A DNA stretch of 45,377 bases, taken from the NCBI GenBank assembly GCA_023435225.1, contig JAEYRX010000027.1, positions 1 through 45,377 on the forward strand. The letters are read 5' to 3'. Shown here piece by piece: positions 1-8,733 of the stretch (within the stretch, counting starts at the first letter, position 1; each line of letters opens with the position of its first letter). Under the pieces are notes generated by a model. It worked only from the letters and a program-made list of their open reading frames with translations. It was not told where the DNA came from and did no database searches. Both the position numbers and the translations under genes were made by a program. The stretch is from Bacillota bacterium (GTDB taxonomy: Bacteria; Bacillota; UBA4882; UBA8346).

Positions 1-11
1 TCCTTACTATC

Positions 12-115
12 TAAGGAAGCGCTGATTAATCCGATTTTGTGCGAGCAAATATGCGGTATTAGGCATTTTGCGAAGCACAAAATCGTCACTTATTCAATTA
101 ATCAGCGCTTCCCTA
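12..115. repeat. 105-bp palindromic element, copy 1
   Basis: Terminal inverted repeats AGGAAGCGCTGATTAAT (14-30) and ATTAATCAGCGCTTCC (97-112) enclose a second inverted pair, CGATTTTGTG and CACAAAATCG. A near-identical copy lies at 16784-16889. It abuts the stop codon of the LysM gene. It looks like a MITE or hairpin-type intergenic repeat with no coding capacity. Confidence 0.85.
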
Positions 116-118
116 ATC

Positions 119-955
119 CTATCTTGGGATGCAGATTTGCTGTCCAATCACGATAAAGTTCGGATTTAACCCCGGATTGGCTCTCAAGATAGCGTCCACA
201 GAGGTATTAAATCTCGCTGCAATACTGTTTAGAGTATCTCCTGCCACTACTGTGTAGAAAAAACCTGAACAAGGCATTGGGCGCCGCGCCGGGATACAAA
301 TTTGTTGGCCGATAAACAACCGGTTCGGATCTAAGCCGGGATTGGCTTGTAAAATAGCTTGCACGGAAGTATTAAAGCGATTGGCAATACTAAACAAGGT
401 ATCTCCGGCGACGATGGTATAGATAAATCCTCCCGGACATGGAACCGGTTGTGGAGATGGAATACAAATTTGCTCTCCTATAAAAAGCCGATTGGGGTCT
501 AAACCCGGATTGGCTTGGAGTATGGCTTGCACGGAAGTATTAAATCGATTGGCAATACTAAACAAGGTATCTCCGGCCATGACCGTATAGAAAAATCCTC
601 CCGGACACCTGCCGGGCCGCGGAACAGGGATACAAATTGGAAATCCCGGTCGTAAACCTAAAATACCGATAAACGGATTAGCCCGAATAATTGCTACAAC
701 AGTGGTGTTAAAACGTCGGGCGATACTGGGTAACGTATCACCACGCCTTACGATATAAATATTGCCACTCTCACATCTTGGGAATGGCAAACGAATATTT
801 TCACCAGGTCTGGTTTGTTGAATTTGAGGATTATAGTGTTTTACGGTTTCAGCAGATACTTCAAAGGCATCGGCTAAGGTCTCTATGCTATCTCCCTCTT
901 CAAATGGAAATTTGAAGCTCTCAGCATCCAGTTGATTAAAATCATCCGGCATCAT
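119..955 (-). CDS. Multi-LysM repeat protein
   Basis: This 278-residue protein is built almost entirely of LysM peptidoglycan- or chitin-binding modules. A divergent N-terminal module (about 19-58) is followed by four canonical ones (about 66-110, 122-165, 178-221, 233-277), each with a GDTL..IA.RFNT core and a C-terminal ICIP segment. Modules three and four are nearly identical, which suggests recent duplication. No signal peptide or catalytic domain is visible, so it resembles the cytoplasmically made LysM proteins that end up in spore coats or cell envelopes of Firmicutes. The start is ATG-ATG behind GAGGTG; the second ATG has the better spacing. The enclosed role (wall or coat binding) is inferred from the family. 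Confidence 0.85.
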   Translation of the reverse strand: MMPDDFNQLDAESFKFPFEEGDSIETLADAFEVSAETVKHYNPQIQQTRPGENIRLPFPRCESGNIYIVRRGDTLPSIARRFNTTVVAIIRANPFIGILGLRPGFPICIPVPRPGRCPGGFFYTVMAGDTLFSIANRFNTSVQAILQANPGLDPNRLFIGEQICIPSPQPVPCPGGFIYTIVAGDTLFSIANRFNTSVQAILQANPGLDPNRLFIGQQICIPARRPMPCSGFFYTVVAGDTLNSIAARFNTSVDAILRANPGLNPNFIVIGQQICIPR

Positions 956-1197
956 TATTCACCTCTTTTAATCGATTGGGATATTTGCCCATCCCCCATA
1001 TTCTATGTCCCATATTCTTTTAAGGTGGTATGATAAAAGCCTAATTTTAGTGTTAAACTGAAAGAAGTGATTACTTTCTTAGGGGTGATGAATGAATATT
1101 TTTTTATACTTCTCTTATCTTCAAAACCAAACAAAAAAATGATCTAAAGATAACCAATTTATGATAAAATGGGAACAAGCAAATTGGGGGTGCCTGT

Positions 1198-1428
1198 TTG
1201 GATGATAATAAGATAGCAATATTACTTGAGGATTTAATGTCCAAGTTTAATACTTTCGGAGAAGGTTTGCAAATGTTGAATGATAAAGTAGATAAAGGTT
1301 TTCAGGAAGTCAAATCCGAAATTGATTCTTTAAAGTCAGAGTTGACCAATTTGAAGTTTGAAAACCGCCAGGAGCATAAACAAATAATCCAGGCAGTTCA
1401 AGATTTGGATAGTGAAGTAAAAAGATGA
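1198..1428 (+). CDS. Small coiled-coil protein, TTG start, possibly truncated
   Basis: This 76-residue, highly charged protein has a heptad-like pattern (MLNDKVDKGFQEVKSEIDSL and onwards), so a long amphipathic helix or coiled coil is likely. The start is TTG, placed behind a GGGGGTG ribosome binding site; no in-frame ATG has a comparable site. The reading frame stops at TGA (1426-1428) and then continues in frame as DTEVVQLKRVK before TAA. That tail matches the heptad pattern, so the TGA may be a recent nonsense change, for example from TGG. Function unknown. It is monocistronic with its own terminator. Confidence 0.6.
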   Translation: MDDNKIAILLEDLMSKFNTFGEGLQMLNDKVDKGFQEVKSEIDSLKSELTNLKFENRQEHKQIIQAVQDLDSEVKR

Positions 1429-1450
1429 GATACGGAAGTAGTCCAATTGA

Positions 1451-1477
1451 AGCGGGTGAAATAATCAGCCCGTTTTT
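1451..1477 (+). terminator. Intrinsic terminator after the coiled-coil gene
   Basis: CGGG (1453-1456) pairs with CCCG (1469-1472) around a 12-base interior containing a weak TGA/TCA extension, followed by TTTTT. It lies just past the second in-frame stop of the preceding small gene. Confidence 0.6.
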
Positions 1478-1594
1478 AATATTTTTTTGGTATTGATGGT
1501 TTATGATTTCGTTCTTCAGATATAGGTGGTGAATTAACAGAAATTTTGTTAACTCTTTCATCGCCCATGGCAGCAGCGAATTATTCCCGCCTTC

Positions 1595-1729
1595 TCAAAA
1601 CCCCTGGGCTGTTGCCTACAATAATTTTCAAACCCCTTTCAGGGCTCCGTTCTATTTTTCACCCAAAAAAATATCCCAGCCCTTTCACAGGGTTGAGACT
1701 GCACTTATACTACAGCCCAGAGGTTTTGA
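1595..1729. repeat. 135-bp inverted-repeat element
   Basis: The ends TCAAAACCCCTGGGCTGTTG (1595-1614) and CTACAGCCCAGAGGTTTTGA (1710-1729) are inverted repeats matching at 18 of 20 positions. Inside there are further CCCTTTCAGGG and CCCTTTCACAGGG motifs. No reading frame of note; MITE-like. Confidence 0.75.
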
Positions 1730-1734
1730 ATCTA

Positions 1735-1880
1735 TTATGTTGCAATAAATTTTTGGATATAAGCTTTCAATGCAACATATATTCCTTGATTTATAAGTTT
1801 AAAAAAGCTCAATAGTTTTCCATTCACAACTGGCTTTTGAGATATGAATGCTATATTCCAAACTTTTTTCAACTTATATA
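1735..1880. repeat. Structured intergenic element, copy 1
   Basis: A TATGTTGCA / TGCAACATA hairpin is followed by a conserved block (AGCTCAATAGT, CCATTCA, TGAATGCT) bounded by TATAAGTT and AACTTATA. The second copy at 14925-15075 has the same layout, with both stem arms changed together (GTATGATG with CATCATAC). This is a repeat family with apparent stem-preserving changes. The remaining sequence up to 2240 contains only the GC-rich repeat below. Confidence 0.65.
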
Positions 1881-2008
1881 CCTACAGTTAATCGTCTGCT
1901 CTGGGCGAAGATAATATCCTAAAACATCATACTATTAATCAAATAAATCCTGTCTAAAGTTTTTTACCACTCTAAAAGCCGTTGTTCTCCACTTTTACCT
2001 GTCATTAA

Positions 2009-2090
2009 CTGCGGAGACCGGCTTTTTCCTGTCCCCGGGCGGGGAAAGGTGGCCGCTAGGCCGGAAAGAGGTCTACGCCCAAATTTCCGC
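2009..2090. repeat. GC-rich interspersed repeat, copy 1
   Basis: CTGCGGAG, then CCTGTCCCCG.GCGGGG, then AAAGGTGGCCG..AGGCCGGA, ending in CCCAAATT. The same order of blocks recurs at 22732-22813. It is clearly more GC-rich than the flanks and has short internal palindromes (CCCCGGGCGGGG). Confidence 0.7.
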
Positions 2091-2240
2091 AAACAAAAAA
2101 TAGGTCTTAAAGGCATTTCATTCAAAGTTTTAGGCATCCATTTCCCTCCTCCATCCGAATCGGCCACTTGAAAAACTTCAGAATGGGGGAGGGCCGGCCG
2201 GGATGTCGGCTGATGGGTGGGGGCGATAGGCGGCTTTGAT

Positions 2241-3341
2241 TCACATCCTCTTCTCCTCATACCCTACCTTCCGTCCCGCATCATAAGCCGGAATATAAGC
2301 TTCCCGTTCATCCACTCTCACCGGAGTCTCTTCTTCAATTGACTCGATAATCGCCAGCAAGGTCTTGGCATCCCCCAACTCCATCCCCGGCGTTACCGAG
2401 AGCGGTTCTTTTCCAATGTAAGCATTATAAAAGTTCAACAATTCATTATAATAACCCCGTTGCGGTTTATACGGAATCGCTTTGGTAGTTCCGTCATTAT
2501 AGGCCACATTGATTGTCCCGCAGTCCCGCTCTTCCTGATAAATCTCACCCTTCTGCCCAATAATCCTTAAGCCAACTAACGGCCGCTGCATCTCCTTACC
2601 ACCGGCATAAAAATTATAACTGCCGGTAAAACCGTTCATGAACCGGAATACTGCATTAACTACCGAATATTGTCCCAAAGTATAATCTTTCCGCTGTCCA
2701 TAAGCGGCCAACTCGTCAATGGGTCCGAAAATATGCCGTAAAGCGGCCATATCGTGCACCCCAACATCATAAAAGACTCCGCCTGGAAAGTCCGGATGCT
2801 GCCGCCATTCCTTCGCCGGGAAAGCATCTTTTCGCATATCCGCCGGGAAATTCACCACCCGGTTCCAGAGAAAATAATCCACCTCTCCGATATGCCCGTT
2901 TTGCACCAGGTCCCGGATTATATTAGGGTCCTCATTATAGCGGTAGTTTTCAGCTATCATAATGGGCGCCCCGTATTTCTTCGGCAACTCGGCGCATTTT
3001 TCCGCCTGTTCCAAAGTAGGGGCTAGTGGCTTTTCACAGATTATCGCTTTTTTAGTCCCGGAGACGATGGCCGCCACCGCTTCGGTTACCGTAAAGTTCA
3101 GCCCAATGGGGACCATAATGTCGATAACCTGCAAATCATCCCTTTTCGCTAACTCCCGGTAATCGGTATAAACATCATTACTTGTAAGCCCAAGCTTTTT
3201 AGCCCATTCCTCCGCCTTAACCTTATCTTCATCACAAACTGCTACTATCTGGTATTTATCATTCAACTCCTGAAACGCCGGATAGTGCAACCGTTCCAGC
3301 GCCATTCCGGCGCCAATGATTCCCACTTTAAGTCGATCCAT
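2241..3341 (-). CDS. Gfo/Idh/MocA family oxidoreductase
   Basis: The protein has 366 residues. The N-terminal Rossmann fold starts with the dinucleotide motif GIIGAGMALERLHYPA (about 7-22), and the ICEKPLA motif (about 100-106) is the typical EKP signature carrying the family's catalytic lysine. The C-terminal half matches the alpha/beta substrate-binding domain (YDVGVHD around 190). Members oxidise or reduce sugars, inositols or sugar derivatives with NAD(P). The start ATG has AAAGGGG upstream. A sugar isomerase lies upstream on the same strand, but about 670 bp of repeats separates them, so they are probably separate transcripts. The substrate cannot be read from the sequence. Confidence 0.88.
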   Translation of the reverse strand: MDRLKVGIIGAGMALERLHYPAFQELNDKYQIVAVCDEDKVKAEEWAKKLGLTSNDVYTDYRELAKRDDLQVIDIMVPIGLNFTVTEAVAAIVSGTKKAIICEKPLAPTLEQAEKCAELPKKYGAPIMIAENYRYNEDPNIIRDLVQNGHIGEVDYFLWNRVVNFPADMRKDAFPAKEWRQHPDFPGGVFYDVGVHDMAALRHIFGPIDELAAYGQRKDYTLGQYSVVNAVFRFMNGFTGSYNFYAGGKEMQRPLVGLRIIGQKGEIYQEERDCGTINVAYNDGTTKAIPYKPQRGYYNELLNFYNAYIGKEPLSVTPGMELGDAKTLLAIIESIEEETPVRVDEREAYIPAYDAGRKVGYEEKRM

Positions 3342-3370
3342 AAAAATTCCCCTTTAATTTAATAATATAA

Positions 3371-3484
3371 GGGAATTTCATAATTTCCTTAATAATATTT
3401 CGGATACAATATATAGTGAGAATCCCAAATATTTCTATCAGTATATTGTATCCGAAGGTCACAATTTTCAATTATGAAAATCCC
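3371..3484. repeat. Two-level palindromic element, copy A
   Basis: Outer arms GGGAATTTCATAAT (3371-3384) and ATTATGAAAATCCC (3471-3484) enclose perfect inner arms CGGATACAATATA (3401-3413) and TATATTGTATCCG (3442-3454). The element lies just upstream of the Gfo/Idh/MocA gene. Elements at 25973-26081 and 38522-38634 share the size and nested layout. Confidence 0.75.
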
Positions 3485-3686
3485 TCATTTAAGTAGTATG
3501 ACTCCAAGGTCAGGGGATATTCCGATTATTGCAGAGAAAGCGTAATATTTGGATACCATTTTTAGCCATTTTTAAATGACTTATAAAGTAAGCATAAAAT
3601 GTATCAAAAACATCCCAAGTTATCTTTTCTCTACCTTTGTCGGTACCCAAGAGCCAGCGCCCTCACCCAGACGCGCTGGGGGAATC

Positions 3687-3856
3687 TTGACGAATTGGCT
3701 GAACTTTCAGTTATACATTCGCTTCGTCAAAAGTGGTAGATTGCAAGGCGCGCATGGAGCGAGGAATGGAGGCGTACTTAATGTACGTTGAATCCCGCAG
3801 CGACTGCGCAACGCAGCAATGTGCCGCTTTTCACGGAGCATCAGCCAATTCGGCAA
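3687..3856. repeat. 170-bp MITE-like inverted-repeat element
   Basis: Outer arms TTGACGAATTGGCTGA (3687-3702) and TCAGCCAATTCGGCAA (3841-3856) enclose an inner pair (3725-3744 and 3816-3835; CGTCAAAAGTGG.. against ..CCGCTTTTCACG). The centre is GC-rich compared with the flanks. It has no convincing gene. Confidence 0.75.
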
Positions 3857-3945
3857 ATCACTTAACCAACCCTTATATCTACTAATTAATCAACATTTCT
3901 TCCGTTATTTTTCATTCCTAACACATGGTTTAATTCTTCTACTCA

Positions 3946-3981
3946 TAAAAAACAGCCATATTTTAATATGACCGTTTTTTT
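3946..3981 (-). terminator. Terminator of the sugar isomerase gene
   Basis: Read on the minus strand, ACGGTCATATT pairs with AATATGGCTGT and is followed by TTTTTT. The hairpin ends about 25 bases beyond the stop of the gene at 4007. The plus-strand side also has a T-run, so it could work in both directions. Confidence 0.75.
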
Positions 3982-4006
3982 ATTAATTGCATTAAATTAT
4001 TGTCTC

Positions 4007-4825
4007 TTACCCCTGAATCTCCTTTAAGTACCGCTGAACCGTCGCCAGAAAGTGCGGGAATACAATCCCCGGTTCTTCTATATCCGGGTTCCACTTTTTA
4101 ACCCACTCCAAGGAAATCCACCCTTTATAACCTTGCTCCAATATAGTCTCCAGCATTTTTTGAACCGGTAAATCACCTTCACCAAGCATACAATAACGGA
4201 TTTGACCGTTAATATTCTTAGAATCCTTAATATGTAGATATTTTATAGCCTTTCCAAGTCTGGAAACGGTAGTAGCCGGAGATTCATTGTAAAAACGATA
4301 TGGATGATGAATATCCCAAAGCACGCCGACAGCGGGTTCGTTAACTTCCTCAAGTAAGTCGGCCATTAGTTTACTATCCGCCAAATGGCCGTTGGTCTCG
4401 ATTAAAAGTTTAACCCCTTTAGTCCGGGCGGATTTTCCTAATATCTGCAACCCTTCCTTAACTTGGGCTCGGGAAAACGGCTTATTACTTGGAGCCGGAT
4501 CGGTATCGCCTAAAACCCTGACAAAAGAAACTCCCATCTCCGCTGCTAACTGGAGGTAAGCTTCACCTTCCTCCAAGCGAAACTCCAAATCATCCTCATG
4601 AAGATAACAGGCTGAAGTCAGGGCAGGAATTTCCAAACCGATATCTTTAAAATGATTAAGGTTCTTTTCAAGGTTAGCCCCCATAAGTTGCGTTGCTCTT
4701 GGGAGGAACATCTGGTGTTCAATGCCGCGAATCTCTATTCCATCATACCCCAAATCCTTAGCTGAAGCGACGATATCGCCCCAGGACCAATCAGGACACC
4801 CAAGAGTGGAAAAAGCAATTTTCAT
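4007..4825 (-). CDS. Sugar phosphate isomerase/epimerase (TIM barrel)
   Basis: This 272-residue protein begins MKIAFSTLGCPDWSW and has the pattern of the xylose isomerase-like / AP endonuclease 2 TIM-barrel family: GYDGIEIRG (about 28-36), E.NGH (about 143-147), GVLWDIHHP (about 165-173), YLHIKDS (about 195-201) and SLEW near the C-terminus. These Glu, Asp and His residues normally bind a divalent metal. The family isomerises or epimerises sugars or inositol derivatives. It has a strong GGGGGG-type ribosome binding site and appears monocistronic. The exact substrate is not evident. Confidence 0.85.
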   Translation of the reverse strand: MKIAFSTLGCPDWSWGDIVASAKDLGYDGIEIRGIEHQMFLPRATQLMGANLEKNLNHFKDIGLEIPALTSACYLHEDDLEFRLEEGEAYLQLAAEMGVSFVRVLGDTDPAPSNKPFSRAQVKEGLQILGKSARTKGVKLLIETNGHLADSKLMADLLEEVNEPAVGVLWDIHHPYRFYNESPATTVSRLGKAIKYLHIKDSKNINGQIRYCMLGEGDLPVQKMLETILEQGYKGWISLEWVKKWNPDIEEPGIVFPHFLATVQRYLKEIQG

Positions 4826-4847
4826 CTGCGAACCCCCCAGTTCTTTT

Positions 4848-4914
4848 AGTTGAAAGTTGACAGTTTATAGTTCAAAGTTGGATTGATTTTAGTAAATAAA
4901 TTGTCAATTCTCAA
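4848..4914. repeat. GTTGACAGTTTATAGTT-type intergenic repeat
   Basis: The short words AAAGTTGACAGTTTATAGTT and TTGTCAATTCTCAATT belong to a low-complexity family that recurs at 6231-6256, 7661-7678, 9960-10050 and 17738-17825. It lies between the isomerase gene start and the argG stop. Confidence 0.5.
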
Positions 4915-6129
4915 TTATTTTTTCAGGCTTTGTTCCAGAGTTGCTTGAACCTTCAACGGTAGGCCAAACAGGTTGATGAAACCTTCGGCGTCTTTTTGGT
5001 TATAGACTTGGTCGGCGCCAAAAGTCGCCAATTTCTCCTGATAAAGCGAGAAGGGAGATTTACGCCCAACCGTTTGGGCAGTTCCCTTATATAATTTTAC
5101 TTTAACTGAACCGGTTACCCGTTCTTGAGTTGTATCGATAAAGGCGTCCATGGCTTTCTTCAACGGGGTAAACCATTGCCCGTTATACACCAACTCCGAA
5201 TATCTACCGGACATCATCTGTTTATAATGTAAGGTATCCCGATCCAAAGTAATGGTTTCCAAAGCGTGATGAGCTTCATAAAGAATGGTTCCACCGGGGG
5301 TTTCATAGACACCGCGTGACTTCATGCCGACCAAGCGATTTTCAACAATATCTACCCGGCCAACACCATGCTTGCCCCCAATCTCATTCAGTTTAAAAAT
5401 CAAAGCCACTGGGTCATATCCCTGACCATTAATGGCCACCGGTATCCCTTTTTCAAAATCGATCGTCAAAATTTCCGCCTGATCGGGGGCTTTTTCCGGA
5501 GAAACCGTGTATAAGAACATATCTTCCGGATATTCACTCCACGGGTCTTCCAAAATACCGCCTTCATAACTAATATGCCAGAGATTGCGATCCATGGAAT
5601 ACGGTTTGGATTTAGTTACCGGAACCGGAATACCGCGTTGTTCGGCATAATCAATGGCCTCATCCCGTGATTTAATCGTCCATTCCCGCCAAGGGGCAAT
5701 AATCTTCAAATCCGGTTTTAAAGCCTTAAATGTTAATTCAAAACGAACTTGGTCATTCCCTTTACCAGTCGCGCCATGAGCTACCGCATCCGCGCCTTCT
5801 TTAATGGCAATCTCGACGTGACGTTTAGCAATCACCGGACGCGCCACTGAGGTTCCCATTAGATATTTTCCCTCATAGAAGGCGCCGGACTTCAACATCG
5901 GAAACACAAAATCTTTCACAAATTCTTCTTTCAAATCCTCAATGTAAAGCTTACTGGCGCCGGTTTTGATCGCTTTTTCATGCAACGGTTCCAATTCCTC
6001 GCCCTGACCGACATCAGCCGCATAAGCAATAACTTCACAACCATAATTCTCCTTCAACCAGGGAATAATGATCGAAGTATCCAATCCCCCGGAATATGCC
6101 AGTACAACCTTTTTAGCTTTCTGTTCCAT
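4915..6129 (-). CDS. argG: Argininosuccinate synthase
   Basis: ArgG joins citrulline and aspartate with ATP to form argininosuccinate, the penultimate step of arginine synthesis, in the cytoplasm. The 404 residues match the usual family length. The PP-loop AYSGGLDTS (about 11-19) binds ATP, and GATGKGNDQVRFE (about 119-131) is the other strong family signature. It is the last gene of the argC-J-B-D-G series on this strand. argF and argH are not in this window. The start ATG sits behind AAAGGGGGC. Confidence 0.97.
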   Translation of the reverse strand: MEQKAKKVVLAYSGGLDTSIIIPWLKENYGCEVIAYAADVGQGEELEPLHEKAIKTGASKLYIEDLKEEFVKDFVFPMLKSGAFYEGKYLMGTSVARPVIAKRHVEIAIKEGADAVAHGATGKGNDQVRFELTFKALKPDLKIIAPWREWTIKSRDEAIDYAEQRGIPVPVTKSKPYSMDRNLWHISYEGGILEDPWSEYPEDMFLYTVSPEKAPDQAEILTIDFEKGIPVAINGQGYDPVALIFKLNEIGGKHGVGRVDIVENRLVGMKSRGVYETPGGTILYEAHHALETITLDRDTLHYKQMMSGRYSELVYNGQWFTPLKKAMDAFIDTTQERVTGSVKVKLYKGTAQTVGRKSPFSLYQEKLATFGADQVYNQKDAEGFINLFGLPLKVQATLEQSLKK

Positions 6130-6230
6130 AACTATGTATGCCCCCTTTAAATTAGATGTGTGATATAAAAGTGAGAGGTGAGAAAATCTTGATTCTATGT
6201 CTTTCTCAACTCATTATTCGTACATTTTTG

Positions 6231-6256
6231 ATTCTCAATTCTCAATTCTCAATTAC
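6231..6256. repeat. Short tandem repeat TTCTCAAT
   Basis: Three tandem copies of an 8-base unit (ATTCTCAATTCTCAATTCTC) lie between argD and argG. Related single units occur at 4902-4912. Confidence 0.6.
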
Positions 6257-7440
6257 TAAAACTGTTTCAACACTTTCCGTAATATCGTCAAACCTTCATC
6301 CAGATCATTTTTATCGATATTTAGAGCCGGTAAAAGCCGGAGCGTGTTCTCGGTAACCGCATTGACTATAAGTCCCTCGTCAAGACAAGCCAACAACACT
6401 TGTTTACTTGGCACAGTTAACTCCAACGCCAGCATTAATCCCAAACCGCGGTATCCCTTAATTACCGGTATAGTTTTTCGCCATTCCTCCCAGGTGTCCT
6501 TTATATATTGTCCCTTTTTTATAACTTCCACCATCAACCCCGGTTGTTGCAATAATTTTAAAGTAACCAAGCCGGCGGCAAAAGCCATTCCACCACCACC
6601 TACAGTTGTACTATGGTCTCCCGGAGTAAAAATATTAGCCCGTTCATTGACTAATAAAGCTCCACAAGGAATTCCGCCCCCGAGACTCTTGGCGATTGTT
6701 ATCAAGTCAGGTTTGAAATTATAATGCTCATAAGCGAAGAGCTTTCCAGTCCGGCCTAATCCGGTTTGCACTTCATCAACCATAAAGAGCAAATCATGCT
6801 TCCGGCAAAGATCAAGTAATCCTTTGATAAATTCGGCGCTAGCCGGATTAACTCCGCCTTCACCCTGAACCAACTCCAACATTATAGCGCAAGTTTGGTC
6901 GGTAATCGCCGCTTTCCAAGCATCCAAATTATTATACTCGGCATAAACAAACCCCGGTACAACCGGTTGAAAGCTTTCCTGATATTTAGGTTGCCCGGTA
7001 GCCGATAAAGCTCCCAAAGTACGCCCGTGAAATGAACTTTTGGCCGTAACAATCTGATACTTTCCACCTAAAACAGTTTTCCCATATTTGCGTGCCAACT
7101 TAATGGCTGCTTCATTAGCTTCAGCCCCACTGTTACAGAAAAAAACTTGTTGATATCCTGATAGTTTAACAAGTTCTTCAGCCAGTTCAATTTGCTCTTC
7201 CATATAAAAATAATTGGAAACATGAAGTAGTTTTTCAGCTTGTTTAGCTAATGCCACTGTAATTTCCGGGTGACAGTGGCCAAAATTATCTACGGAAATT
7301 CCGGTTAAGAAATCTATATACTCTTTTCCATCGGCATCCCACAACCTGGAACCTTCTCCCCGGCTAAAGACGATCGGAAGCCGCCCGACATTCTTCATAA
7401 TACAATCCTGGCCAATTTTAAGATAAGATTCGTTATTCAT
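6256..7440 (-). CDS. argD: Acetylornithine aminotransferase
   Basis: ArgD is a class III PLP aminotransferase that moves an amino group from glutamate to N-acetylglutamate semialdehyde, giving N-acetylornithine. Visible signatures are NSGAEANEAAIKLARK, VDEVQTGLGRTG and ITIAKSLGGGIP, where the lysine carries PLP. About 394 residues is normal for the family. The start is uncertain: the ATG at 7440 lies some 12 bases from AAGGG, and TTG (7452) or GTG (7449) just upstream would be closer. It lies between argB and argG in the operon. Confidence 0.95.
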   Translation of the reverse strand: MNNESYLKIGQDCIMKNVGRLPIVFSRGEGSRLWDADGKEYIDFLTGISVDNFGHCHPEITVALAKQAEKLLHVSNYFYMEEQIELAEELVKLSGYQQVFFCNSGAEANEAAIKLARKYGKTVLGGKYQIVTAKSSFHGRTLGALSATGQPKYQESFQPVVPGFVYAEYNNLDAWKAAITDQTCAIMLELVQGEGGVNPASAEFIKGLLDLCRKHDLLFMVDEVQTGLGRTGKLFAYEHYNFKPDLITIAKSLGGGIPCGALLVNERANIFTPGDHSTTVGGGGMAFAAGLVTLKLLQQPGLMVEVIKKGQYIKDTWEEWRKTIPVIKGYRGLGLMLALELTVPSKQVLLACLDEGLIVNAVTENTLRLLPALNIDKNDLDEGLTILRKVLKQF

Positions 7441-7528
7441 AACAGACACCAACCCTTCTTAGGCTCTTAATTCTGTACTTCATTCAAAAATGGAAAGAAT
7501 AAAAGTGCGTTAAGCTGGCCAAAGACAA

Positions 7529-7622
7529 TTTTTTGACAGGATTAACACGGATTATTTGGATTTGTAAAATATTTATTTATTTTTTATCCATGAAAATCCG
7601 TATTAATCCCGTCTAAATTTTT
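7529..7622. repeat. GACAGGATTAACACGGATT hairpin repeat, copy 1
   Basis: GACAGGATTAACACGGATT at 7535-7553 has an inverted partner, AATCCGTATTAATCCCGTC, near 7600-7615, with A/T runs at the outer edges. Copies 2 and 3 are at 13621-13673 and 18615-18690. It sits between argB and argD. Confidence 0.75.
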
Positions 7623-7679
7623 TATATTTTCAAATTTATCTAATTTGGAACGAATTGTGCATTGTCAATCTCAATTAGA

Positions 7680-8564
7680 TTATTGCACCACCATGGTTCC
7701 GATTCCTTTGTCGGTAAGGATTTCCAACAGCATTGAATGCAAAAGCCGCCCGTCGATAATATGGGTTCGATTGACCCCACTTCTTAAGGCTGTAATACAA
7801 GCTTCGACTTTAGGAATCATTCCGCCTTCAATTTTTCCTTGATCAATCATCCGGTAAGCCGTTTCGATTTTCAAGGCTGAGATTAGACTTGATTTATCCT
7901 GGTAATCCTCAAATATCCCCTCAACATCGGTTAGCATTATTAACTTTTCAGCTTTTAAGGCTGCTGCCAGCTCACCGGCGGCCGTATCGGCGTTAATGTT
8001 ATAACTACAACCGTCAGCCCCGACTCCGATCGAAGAAATAACCGGAATATAATTATCAGCAATTAATTGCTGTAGTATTGCAATATTAATTGTCGTAACT
8101 TCACCAACATAACCGATATCCGGCATCTCTCCCTGGTAATCGGCCGGCATAGTCGGTTGGGTTTTTTGAGCAATTATTAAATTAGCATCCTGTCCTGAGA
8201 GCCCAACTGCTTTTCCCCCCAGAATGTTTAGTTGGGCCACAATCTCTTTATTCAATTTCCCAACCAAAACCATCTGCACAATCTCCATAGTTTCGGCATC
8301 AGTTACCCTTAACCCTTGAACAAATTCCGATTGTTTCCCGACCCGTTTTAACATTTGGGTTATTTCCGGCCCTCCGCCATGGATAATAATCGGATTAATC
8401 CCTAAAAATTTAAGCAGGACGATATCCTGCATTACTCCCCGCTTAAGCTCTCCATTTATCATGGCATTACCACCATATTTAATAACAAATGTTTTACCAT
8501 GATAAGTCCTGATATAAGGAACAGCTTCAATCAAAACCTCTGCCTTGGCAATCACGCTTTCCAT
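7680..8564 (-). CDS. argB: Acetylglutamate kinase
   Basis: ArgB phosphorylates N-acetylglutamate with ATP, the second step of arginine synthesis. The amino acid kinase fold is visible through KYGGNAM (about 29-35), IIIHGGGPEI (about 59-68) and GEVTTINIAILQQL in the middle, then YNINADTAAGELAAAL, which holds the conserved Asn and Asp. The 294 residues match the arginine-inhibited type, which has an N-terminal helix (MESVIAKAEVLIEALPY-like). The neighbours argJ and argD are on the same strand. Confidence 0.97.
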   Translation of the reverse strand: MESVIAKAEVLIEAVPYIRTYHGKTFVIKYGGNAMINGELKRGVMQDIVLLKFLGINPIIIHGGGPEITQMLKRVGKQSEFVQGLRVTDAETMEIVQMVLVGKLNKEIVAQLNILGGKAVGLSGQDANLIIAQKTQPTMPADYQGEMPDIGYVGEVTTINIAILQQLIADNYIPVISSIGVGADGCSYNINADTAAGELAAALKAEKLIMLTDVEGIFEDYQDKSSLISALKIETAYRMIDQGKIEGGMIPKVEACITALRSGVNRTHIIDGRLLHSMLLEILTDKGIGTMVVQ

Positions 8565-8623
8565 CTAAAAACACTCCTTGAAAATCAATTACTGGATATA
8601 CGTCAAAGTCATTAAAACATTTA

Positions 8624-8719
8624 CTCGCGCAGAGGCGCAAAGACGCAGAGTTTAAATTATAACAATTTACTGATAATTAGTATTTATCTTTTCTCTGCGC
8701 CTCAGCGTCTCTGCGGGAG
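8624..8719. repeat. CGCAGAGGCGC hairpin repeat, copy 1
   Basis: CGCAGAGGCGCAAAGACGCAGAG and CTCTGCGCCTCAGCGTCTCTGCG-type arms form a long imperfect hairpin between argJ and argB. Relatives lie at 36994-37089 and 44422-44492. Confidence 0.75.
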
Positions 8720-8733
8720 ATTAGCCTATTTGT

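Noticed and set aside
1546..1815. 89-codon open frame on the plus strand
   Set aside because: It spans two repeat elements and lacks a start signal; the composition is not coding-like.
1964..2260. 98-codon open frame on the minus strand next to the Gfo/Idh/MocA gene
   Set aside because: It runs through the GC-rich interspersed repeat, has no ribosome binding site and no natural protein pattern.
3576..3791. 71-codon open frame on the plus strand
   Set aside because: It lies largely within a MITE-like inverted-repeat element and has no protein-like features.
6344..6724. 126-codon open frame opposite argD
   Set aside because: It is antisense to a well-supported gene, with no start signal; a shadow frame.
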